Positions 15,001 through 27,000 of a stretch of DNA of 64,000 nucleotides are shown here, in pieces. This stretch comes from Ampullaceana balthica (lineage: Eukaryota > Mollusca > Gastropoda > Lymnaeidae), in the NCBI GenBank assembly GCA_944989445.1, contig CALYLW010000054.1:186001-250000 (forward strand), written 5' to 3'. Position 1 is the stretch's first letter. The number at the start of each line of letters is the position of its first letter. The translations under genes and the position numbers were made by a program. The notes beneath the pieces are model-generated. The model did not search any database and was not told the DNA's origin. It worked only from the letters and a program-made list of their open reading frames with translations.

Positions 15001-18000
15001 GTTTAATTATATATTATAGCTGCTGGTAGATCAGTCAAATCTTGTAGAATGTAGAAAAGGACCTAGATGATCTATAATAACTACACCGATATTCAATATC
15101 CATGCAGAAATACGTTAATGACCAGCTTATAAGCCGACCCCCCCAACTTTTTCCCATAGATTTTGTCCAAAAAAGATCTGCTTGCGAACGAGTATATACG
15201 GTAATTATCCATGTATAGGGAATTATTATAGAAAAATTTCTGTCCTTATATATATTCCCTCTCTCAATTCCAGTTTAATTTTTTTAATTGACCAAGAGAT
15301 AAAATGCTGGATACTTAATGTTAAGCCCAAATGATCAGAAAATTAACATTCAAAATCACACCAAGTTGATAATACAGCGTACTTCATTTCTCGACAGTTT
15401 GAGAAAGCTACTAGACAGTTATTGAAATTGAACATTATTTCCATTAATTTATACAATCATGGTATATTGACAGGCAATGTCATTAGCCGATGCCTTTCAA
15501 CATTACAGCATTTATAACAGATTTTTTCATCATGACATTCTCTTATAAATTCTCCTATAAATTCAAGTTTTGAAAGAGAACCACTCAAGGTTAGCTCCTG
15601 CAAGAGTTGCACATTCAGACTTTGAGAACCACTCAAGGTCAACCCCTGCAAGAGTTTCACATTCAGACTGTGAGAACCACCTACAAGTGAATGAAGTATT
15701 GCACAGTATTTGAGCACAGTAAAGTCTTATCTCAAACTTTCCCACCTCCCCTCCACACTGGATGAGTTCACTCTACAGTTACACTCTGAACAGAACAAAG
15801 ACAATCACAAACTTTCCCACCTCCCCTCCACACTGGATGAGTTCACTCTACAGTTACACTCTGAACAGGACAAAGACAATCACAACTTTCCCACCTCCCC
15901 TCCACACTGGATGAGTTCACTCTACAGTTACACTCTGAACAGGACAAAGACAATCACAACTTTCCCACCTCCCCTCCACACTGGATGAGTTCACTCTACA
16001 GTTACACTCTGAACAGAACAAAGACAATCACAAACTTTCCCACCTCCCCTCCACACTGGATGAGTTCACTCTACAGTTACACTCTGAACAGGACAAAGAC
16101 AATCACAAACTTTCCCACCTCCCCTCCACACTGGATGAGTTCACTCTACAGTTACACTCTGAACAGAACAAAGACAATCACAAACTTTCCCACCTCCCCT
16201 CCACACTGGATGAGTTCACTCTACAGTTACACTCTGAACAGAACAAAGACAATCACAAACTTTCCCACCTCCCCTCCACACTGGATGAGTTCACTCTACA
16301 GTTACACTCTGAACAGAACAAAGACAATCACAACTTTCCCACCTCCCCTCCACACTGGATGAGTTCACTCTACAGTTACACTCTGAACAGGACAAAGACA
16401 ATCACAACTTTCCCACCTCCCCTCCACACTGGATGAGTTCACTCTACAGTTAAACTCTGAACAGGACAAAGACAAACTTTCCCACCTCCCCTCCACACTG
16501 GATGAGTTCACTCTACAGTTACACTCTGAACAGAACAAAGACAATCACAACTTTCCCACCTCCCCTCCACACTGGATGAGTTCACTCTACAGTTACACTC
16601 TGAACAGAACAAAGACAATCACAACTTTCCCACCTCCCCTCCACACTGGATGAGTTCACTCTACAGTTACACTCTGAACAGGACAAAGACAATCACAAAC
16701 TTTCCCACCAAAACTATTCAGCTAATCACATTAAAACAATAAAGATTAAATGGAGAATGCCCTCCTTGGTATTGTGATCGAAAGCCAACACTTTGTGACT
16801 AACACACAGTTTGAGGAGGGTATCCTAAGAGCCTAACGGCTCGACCCAAAAGAGAATGAACATTCACGAGGAGGGTATCCTAAGAGCCTACGGCTCGACC
16901 CAAAAGAGAATGAACATTCACGAGGAGGGTATCCTAAGAGCCTAACGGCTCGACCCAAAAGAGAATGAACATTCACGAGGAGGGTATCCTAAGAGCCTAA
17001 CGGCTCGACCCAAAAGAGAATGAACATTCACGAGGAGGGTATCCTAAGAGCCTAACGGCTCGACCCAAAAGAGAATGAACATTCACGAGGAGGGTAAAAG
17101 AAGACCCTATACCTCAATGTATCTTACTCACATCTTTTTCTACAACCATTATTTGTGAGTAAATACTCTTGAATTAAAAAATTTATAAGTTAGACTTTGA
17201 AGTAAAATATTTACAAAAAATTTTAAGTCACATTGTTTTAACAAAACATTTATGCGACTTATTTTTTTTAACAGCCATTTATGTAAAATATATATGTCTT
17301 AAATGATCCGTAGAATACTGAATGTTACAACAAAATTACTGTAACAAGCACGTGAGTTAAAAATAGAGCAGTAAAATATGAGAACAATAAGGCAAAAAAT
17401 TTGTTTTAAAAAACAGTTGTATTAATATTAATACTTTAGTTGACTAACATATATATGTATATTAAAAAACACGTCAGACACAACCAACGTAGAACAATGT
17501 CTTCATGTTAAAAACCAGAGGACAATATTTCCAAATAACATTTAAGTTTGACGATTACCTTGACACATTTAATAGTTTAAGGTTCATGTAAAACATTTAA
17601 ATGATGGAGCACTCTACCGATCAAACAAACAAGGCGGCCATTTAGTAGATTCACCACTAGCGGACTATATACCATAGGTTGGGAACCTCCATGGCAGAAG
17701 AAATCTGTAACACAAAACATGTGAATTTGGAAATATTTCAAGGAACTCCCAGGATCTGGCCCATGACTGAGAGTCCAGCACCCCAATTGGTGTATTACAC
17801 ATGAAACCAAAGCTCATTTATGTTGTTAGAAGTATGATTAAAGAATATGTTACATTAATATGTAGCTCTTAATAAATGGCAAATTCATGATAAAATTTTG
17901 TTCAGACACCATTTGCAACAGTCGACATGCTTCAATTTTGTTTGGTGAAACCAAATGTTTGTGTCTATATTTACCAGTTTTAATTTTTTAAAGATTTTTT

Positions 18001-21000
18001 TGTTGTTGTTGTCTAAAATAGCAGGTGAAAAAGAAAAAAATGAATCTCTGAAATTATTGATAAGAAGACCGAATAACTCAATGCATTGATTCACATCTCT
18101 TTCTACAACAATTTTTAGTGGGTAGATATGATTTAATCAAAATATGAATAAGTTAGATTTTGAAGTTAAATTATCAAAACAAATAATTGTTAAAAGTCAG
18201 GTCGTTTTAACAAAAGATCTATGTGACTTATTTTTTAAACAGCCATTTATGTGAAATATATTTCTTAAAGGACCCATAGAGAACGGAATGTTGCAACAAT
18301 TGAAATTGATCTCTAAATATTTTAAGACTCAGTCAATAAAGACCTTAAAGGAAGGAGAGATCAAATTAAATATTTTTGCTGGATTAAATTGCCATAAGTA
18401 TTTAATACCAATAAAAGACGCGGCACAACGCCATTACTATAACTGAAATAAAAGCCAAAAGTAGAGACAGAATTCATTCAGAAATGGCTTTCAGTGCAAT
18501 TTGAAAATAAGTATTATAAAAAAACAACCAAAAACAAAAACAAATACAAGGCACAATATTTGTCAAACTACTATCAGCTTAATGATTGACGAAATGTGAA
18601 CACTGGGTTTAAGTAGTCATCTAGCAGTGAGACAAGCAGATTGAAAGCATCAAAATATTTGGTCTACAAGAGCACAACATATCCAACATTTCCATTTGAT
18701 ATAATTTTTAAAAAAAAGAAACAATAGTGGGAATTCTGGAGAAGGCATAATTGGAAAACAAATATGTCATCAAATAAGCGACAAATTCCCACCCACCTTT
18801 GAATACCAAAGGGTTCCAAGTTCATGTTAAATGAAAATGCGTTGCAAAAAAAGGGAAACAAGATTATCGAACAAAATGTGACGTAAAGAAAAAGATTTTT
18901 TTTTATAAAATCATACTCCCAATTTGTATATTCTAAAATGCAAAAAAATAAGTTTTTAAAAGTATGACTATGTATAAATGTGCTTTTTCTGCAAATTTTA
19001 TGTCTAGATTCAGTTTTTTGTGTTAGCAGTTGGATTAGAGAATAGACATTGGGAGTGGATAATGGCATTAATCAACAAGCAATTCAGCAAGAAACTCATT
19101 TTTGTTTACGACAGAGAAAAATAAATCAAATCATAATAAATATAAGATCAATATAGGAAGTAAAAATTGTAGAGATAGCATACATGCAAATTACCCCAAC
19201 TGGTTTGTTTTCACATTTAATGACATTAGAATCAGCCTCTTTACTGATGAGAGGTATAAATAAAAATAACTTATTGTGCCATTCATTACATTTTTGACAT
19301 TGAATAAATCAACTTCAGATAATACAGATGTAATTAAAACCATAGTTAATGCAAGGCCAATTTCAACAATTTTTAAAATGGTTTTGAAAATAATAAAACC
19401 ATGTAATGTTCACACTCGGAATTCTTTGGTTGTGTTAAGGCAAAGTTAGTTCCCACTCCAAAATTTGAGCAAACAAATCATCAAACTTATGTTTATAAAA
19501 ACAATTGGAAGCAATCGAGTCTTGTAGTACTTTAGACCGTGTTTTCTTGCCTGCCACTAATCACTAAGGACTGAGAGGCGCTAATCATGGTTTAATTTTA
19601 AGAATTCTGGGGTTTATATTTCTTATAGACTAGAAATAATCCCATAGTTGTAGAGAAATTAATAGTACAGCAAGAGTGCCCCATGTTGAATCTCAATAGA
19701 AGAAATGGAAACTTTATGTACTAAATATAAACTTCCTGTCAAAAAAAAATTGCCTACACAATTCTACAAAATATACTACATTTCAACATGTATATCCAAA
19801 TATTACACTCATATTATTTTTTTAAAAAAAACATTGAAACATTATTAAGAGTTAAACAGCATGTTATTTAAATTTCCATTCTCATGATATATTTTAGGAT
19901 TTCACTTGCAATTCGCTAATAACGATGTGATTTTATTGAATACCTCAGAGGTGCAGATATACTAAAAAAACAACAAAAACAACCTGTGACTTTCCAAACT
20001 GATTATACCTCACATTATATCATTGGAGAGGTTAATGAAAGGTACCAAAAGTGTTCTGAAAGACTGCAGTTATGGCATCCCAGTGTTATGCCAGATGCAG
20101 CACATAAATTTATTCAAACTGTTGACCAAACAGAGGGAAAGGAAGTCGTGGGTATTTAATCTTCACTGCCAGAGTGGATCTCAATACAATCCACAATACC
20201 CCGCTGAGATGGGATCCCAACACTGGCAGCAGAGGTAGTGTGCACTGAATGTTGACTATCTACAAATGGTGGTGCACGATGGCTGCTATTGCCATTGGGT
20301 GGAAGATGAAAGGTTTGTGGCAAAGATTTTTGCTTCTGATTTTCATTAACAATTTCATCTTTTAAAATGTTGATCTGAACTTGGAGCTCTTCCATGATGA
20401 CGTCTAAAACATTCTCATTGGACAGTTGAAGTCTGCTTAAATTCTCCTCAAAGTCCAGAGGGCGCCCGAGGCTAACACCAGCGGGACAAGACATTAGTTC
20501 GGCAACATTTAAATTCAACTGTGACTGGAGTTCTTTCTCCCGACAACATGAACCCACGGAAATTCCGGTTGCCTGAATCGATGAACTAGCGTGAGAGATA
20601 TCAGATAATGCTTCATAGGTTTGATCACAACACTTGGACATATTAGAGCTGTTGAGTTTCTCTTGTGTCTTTGGATGGGGCCTGCCACGAACCACAAGAT
20701 CCTCTGAGAATGTGGCACCAACTGTGATCTGATTGTCACATCCTTGTTTGGAATCATCGAGAGACCTAGGAGAACCTTGCATAGGATCCAATGACTCGCT
20801 TCCGCAAGTTCCATCCGAGTTTTGGTATTGATGTTGTCCCACAGAGCCGACGGGAGCGTATGACTTGCGTGACTTGGAATATTGTGGAGGGATGTGTGTG
20901 GGCCCGAGGAAATCTTTACTGGTGGCGGGTGGATCTTGATCCGAGACAGTAGATCTTTTAACGGTGTATGGATGGGAGGATGGATTTGCTACAGGCTGGT

Positions 21001-24000
21001 GGTGATAAGGGACTGGTTCCATTCTTGTTGTAGGGGAGCAATAATTTGAGCTTTTGGTTTGTTCAGATTGGGTCATGTCTCTTGTTATAGACGAAGAATC
21101 TAATAATGATAAATTACTGATGATTGCCGAAGGATTGTGGAAGGTGTTTCTACTTAAAGGGCTTGGAGTGTTTGACACTGATTTGTCTGGATTTTTGGAA
21201 GAAATCTCCTCTAGCCTGGGTAGTGACCATGTGACATCAAAAGTAGATCTCAATGGATTATTGGAGCAAACATTCTCCTGGTATTTTAAGCTTTTAGACA
21301 GACTGCTCCGAGAAGCATTGAAAGAATTCTGATGTGAGAAAGTCACCAAATTGGTGCCTTCCTTCTCAATGCTGTCGTGACGTAGGTAAATACTTCTGCC
21401 TAAAGTGCGTCTCTGATGGATGCCAACAGGCTTCTTATGTGTGGTGCTTGATGAACTTGGCTGAAGGTTACTTTTGGATTGATTGCTTTCTACACTTGTC
21501 TCATGGCTGGAAGGACTTCTTATACTTGAACAATCAGACGTAGTATGATTTATTTTAGAAAATGAAGTTTTGCAAGTGCTTTGGTTAAAAATGGTGTCTT
21601 TGTCCTGAATTGAGGATTGCATGGGTCTGTCTGATGATCTTATGCCAGGGGCAAGCATTGATGTTGTCATGTCCAAGGCTGCGATTTCAAGGGGTGCTTC
21701 TTGAACTCTTTTAGGATTAATAAATGCGGGAAGCCGTGATGATGTAGCAGGAGGACATGCTTGATGGGCAGGAAGCGTGGTCAGACTGGGACCATCGGGA
21801 CCAGAGCCTTTATGAGCCCCAGGTGTTTTATCTGGCTGTTCGCTTCCTGCCACCTGAGCCTTAGCAATGTGACCACTACTTGAGATCACATTCTTCTTGT
21901 CGAGAATCTTGCAGTGCTGAAGTTGTCCATTGACGAACGCAAAGCCCTGGCCAGTGTTGAGACTGCCATAGCTGTGGAGGACTATGGGGACATGACCATC
22001 ACGGACTCTCTGCTGCACCTCTAGGTCCCCACGAGTGGGAGTTTCACCCAACGACAAACTTGAGGTAAAGGGAACCTTTGGTTTAGAGCCTAAACTTCTA
22101 GCTCTAGCTTCTATCTCCAAGCAAGAAGTGTTGAGACCACTAATTACACAGGATTGACCAAATGTGACAAGCCCAGTTTCATCCAAGGATTTGCTTTTGA
22201 CAAGAGAGTTCCTTGGCGCAGTACATACTCCCGTCTTGCTTTCCTTCAACCCAACTGAGCTGCTTTTCAAGCACTGTTTCTTTTTGACTGTTTGGTCATC
22301 CGATTCAGCCTGTGAGATGGGTTTTTTTCATCCTTTCCCTAGAAATTTGTTGGTCTTTTACTCTATCTTTGTTGAATTCTATTTTTCTGATAGCATTTTC
22401 TTTCCCGCTGACAAGTGTTGTTTGAGAGACTGGCTCGCGGCACAATGGCCTGCTGTTACATTCACCAGAGTTCCTGGCTGAATGTGTGTCTTCCACAGCT
22501 GATGGTTTAAGCTTGGCAGCTCTGATACTTTTATTCTGAGGGATACTCCACTCAAAGATCTCCATCAGATCAAAGCTGATGCCATTCTTGTCACTGCTGG
22601 GTGGAGGACTTTCACTGCCATTCTTGTCACTGCTGGGTGGAGGACTTTCACAAGGGGGTTGATTGGGACTAGACTGGTCTCCTTGACTCACTCCAAGAAG
22701 CCCTGTGTCCACGATATTTCTCCCTGTTTGATCAACGGTTGCTTCTTTGTCAGCAGATTGAATCAGCGTCTGACCACTACCACTCCTCCTACTTTGACCA
22801 CTGACTGACAGGTCAATGGCCGAGTCATGCACTGATTCGGCCACGACCGCCTCTTTCACATCTTCAACAATGACGACATCAGCCTGGGGATCATTGTCCG
22901 CACTTTCACATGCCATAGCAGCTGTCTCAGGTGAAGAAACTCTTTTCTTCTCATTACTACAGACATTCAATACAACAGGGACCTTATGGAAGCTTGTTGC
23001 ACTAAAAGGGTTCGATGATTTTTCCTTTGGACAACTTAGATCCAAGACATCGCTTAGACAATCATTTTTTCCTTCATGCATCAATCCAGTGTTGCATTTT
23101 TTCAGGTCTGTTAGGGAACTCCCATCACTTGCTATGTGCTGATCACATTGTTTATCATTGCTGTTATTTTGGTGTTGTCTGATATTCCCACCTTGTCCAA
23201 AAACATATTTTTTTGAATATCCCTTGGCCCCTGACTCTAAACCAGCTCTTTTTTCTGTTTCTCGAAGACCACTTTCAGAATGAAACCTATTATTCTCAAC
23301 AACCAAAGGCATTGGTTTTTTACACTGTTGAGTCTGTGTGTCTATTTTCATGAGACCTTTTTTAAACTTCGTTTCCTTCACCAGAATATTTGGTTCTTGC
23401 GTCTCAATGGGGCTGTGACCAGAGCTGGCCTTAGATTCGGGCATCGAGCCCTGCATGGTCTCCTCACAGTCACTTAAATCCTCCACCACTATGACCTGAG
23501 GCTTTTCCTCCACACTTTTCAAAGAATGACTCTCCCCTATTAGGAAATTCTTAACTGGTTCAGTGAACATAAGTTTCTTTGAATCCAGGAGTCTTTTAGT
23601 GTCTACATGGCTACAGTAAAACTTTTTTGGCACGGTGACTTTATGACATGGAAACATATTCTGGTGACAATACTTCAAGCTACAAACACCACACAAGCAA
23701 GTCTTCAGGTGTTTGACCACTTCTTCTTGACAAAAGCATTTCTCCAAAATCAAGCAATCATCATCTAAAGAGGTGACAAGACTTAACTTTGTCTCCTCAC
23801 AATCTGCTCCAATGTTTGTTGACTTGGAAGTTCCCAGACAGGTGGCCTTGAGGTCATCCCCTGAGGTTTTGGTCTCATTTACAGGAACAACGCTCAGTGG
23901 GTCCATGCAGCAGTCTTTGAATTTCTCCCCACATGCCTGTTCAGCTACTAAAGGTTTGACAACAGTGGTACAGCCAGTGAGACCGCCGTGGCCCACGACA

Positions 24001-27000
24001 GAACACAAATTGGTCTGTATTTGTTTATTTCTGTATTTTGTCACCCCTCCAACAGATAAAACCCCTTTGATTAAATTCAAAGCACTTTGAGCCGAGTCCT
24101 GGGTCAGTGCATAGTTGGATGTATGTGACAAAAGCCCCACAGCTGCTAGCATGTCTGTTGGAGCGCTCAGCCCATCAGATGTGGGAGGCGAGCTTTCTTC
24201 TATTACGTTTGTTTTGTGAGGTTCCATAACCTTTGAAGAAATCCCTTGATTAAATATCTTTGTTGGCGAACGGCTGACCAGTAAATCATCAGTTACTTCA
24301 GAGTGACTGTCATTGGGGCTGAAATGACTGGTGTTAACAATGATCACATTTCCAGCATCGGACCGATGATTTATTTCAGAGTTCTCCCCTGTTGCTTTCT
24401 GGTTCTCCTTGTTACTGTGGTGTGACAAGGTGATGACAGGGTCTGGGGTTAACGGTTCTATACACTGTGATACGGCAGTCCCTCTGCTTCCAAGGTCTGC
24501 AGGGCCCTTATCCGCCTTATCCGATGCTTTGGTCATAGAAACATCTGTAATGTCAAACACTTGTTGAGCCGTCAACATGGCATCCCTGGCCTCCATATTT
24601 CTGGCTGCAACAATATTATTAGCAATGATGTCTCTCCTGTTAAACTTTGCAAAAGCTGAAATAACCTGCTCTCTTAAATTCAGATCATCTGCTGATGGCA
24701 GAGTCACGCCATTTGATTTTTTGTAACGCAAATTACTCTTGCTCCGTTCCAACTGTTTGAATGCCACTAATTGTAATTTGTCCTTTTTTGACATCAATTC
24801 ATCCCTCTGTGAGTTCAAACCATTTTTAATCATGACCTTCTCAATGTGAGGGGACACTGACTTTCTAGCAAAACAGGCTTCTGTCTCTGAATGCTTAGAC
24901 TTAGAGGATAATGAATAGTCTGTTGGAGAAGGGTGGTTATCACAAAAAGAGTTTTCTTGTGACAATGTATGTCTTTTATCTTCCCTTGTAATACTAACCA
25001 TTTTGCGCGGCTCTTTAGTTGGAGCTTTCTGACAGCTGCTATAATTAACCTCGACATCATCTGGTGTGCTGTGCTTTTCTTTAGCTTGAGCATTCTGACA
25101 GCCACCATCCTTAGTGTCGATGCCATCTGGTATTTTACGAAGGCTCTGTACACGTGAATGGTCTAAATGTAATTTACTCATGTCCTGAGCATTCTGACGG
25201 CCAACATTCTTAGTATCGACGCCATCTGGTGTTTTACCAAGGCTCTGTACACGTGAATGGTCTAAATGTAATTTACTCATGTCCTGAGCATTCTGAAGGC
25301 CACCATTCTTAGTGTCGACGCCATCTGGTGTTTTACGAAGGCTCTGTACACGTGAATGGTCTAAATGTAATTTACTCATGTCCTGAGCATTCTGACGGCA
25401 ATAATTCTTAGTACCAACACCATCTGGTGTTTTACGATGGCTCTGTACACATGAATGGTCCAAATGTAATTTACCCTTGTCCTGAGCCTTTATGCCAGTT
25501 GATGCTAGCATTTTAACAAACTCGTTCTGAAAGGCACCGAAACTTTTCTTTGTCTGAAAGCCACCAGAAACTTCTTTAGATATGTGTTGAAATTTCAGCC
25601 AAGTTTTCTTACACCTCAACTTGCGTATGTGCTCCCTAATTTTACGTACCCTCTGGCTAACGGCCCTATTGACCCTTAAAACATAATTTCTATTTTCACC
25701 AGTAAGCCTGGGTTGACTCTTCCAGCCAGCTGTCATATCATGACTTTGTTTATCACTTACGATAACCCCCCACTTGTCTCCACTTTGCTCTCTTGCACTC
25801 TCATGTAACAAACGTATCTTTAATGTGGGCAATTTTTCCAAATGCCCCTCTGGTCTTGTGCTTTTCTTTCTCTGCAAGTTCAGCCTTGATCTTCTTTTAC
25901 TATGTTTTCTCTCATGCCCTCCATCATCTCTCCTTTGCCTCTGGCGTTTTTCATCAAACCTGTCTGCCAGCTGTACTTCCCTGGTATGACTTTGTTTGGA
26001 AACCGCCCGGTTAAATCTGCAGTCACTGTGGACTTCGCCTGCACATAGGCACAAATGAGTGTGACGCGAAACACTATCTCTATTGTTGTGATAGACCATT
26101 TCATTGTCCTCAACAGGGTGAGTGTCCCTGTGATCCAAACAACCGGCCTCATGACGAGATGCACCACAACTTGAGTGGTGCTCACTGCGGGGACCCTCGT
26201 TAATATCACAGCTTGCAAGTGGAGAAAAATGTCGGGTTAAATGATTGTTAGGACAAAACTGAGGGCGCATGCTACATCCCTTACAAACAGAAGAAATGGA
26301 ATCAGGCCGACAACAGCCATGCACAAAACCAGTATTTGTATTGTGACGGAATGATGATTTCATACTGACACAAAGACAGCCGCACTGGGGTGAAGACATG
26401 TTAGCGCATACAAAACGACAATTGTTAGTAAAACATTTAGTGGAGTTGCCCCGGCGGCATTCGGTATCTGAGTCAGTTTGGTGCTGTGTTGCATGGTCAG
26501 CTGAAAGATTCTGGGTCTCCGGCCCTCTGGCGTGTTGACTTAATGGATGCATCAAACTGTTCGATTGATCAGGCACTTTAGGAGGACTTTTAGAGGAATT
26601 CAACAATTTGTTACAGGCACAAAGTTTGGTGGGGAATGTATGCTTTGGTAATTTATTGAACTGGGGAATCGTTTCGGGGAAGGTGGGGCCTGTGTCATTA
26701 ACAACAGTTGAAGACTTGGGTCCAAAAGGAGAAAGATGGGACGCTAAGCAGGAGGATGTCATGGGTGATGGCACAGATGGAAGTGATGACAATGAATTAG
26801 TGGGACAAGATAAGCATTCGTTTCGCTCTAATCTACTGTGTTTTCTCACACTTAAGCTGGGAAAGGAGGTGGTGGGACATACTGGTATTACCTTGCTGGA
26901 GCTGTCGCTAGAAGGCTGAGACGTCCTGTGCTTTCGTTTGGAGACACCAGCAGAGGATGACAGCGATGTGGAGGAGTGAGAGGACGAGGAGCCTCGGCTG

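Noticed and set aside
15710..16362. Frames of 92 and 125 codons
   Set aside because: Made by the 75-bp array; they break whenever the unit is 74 bases.
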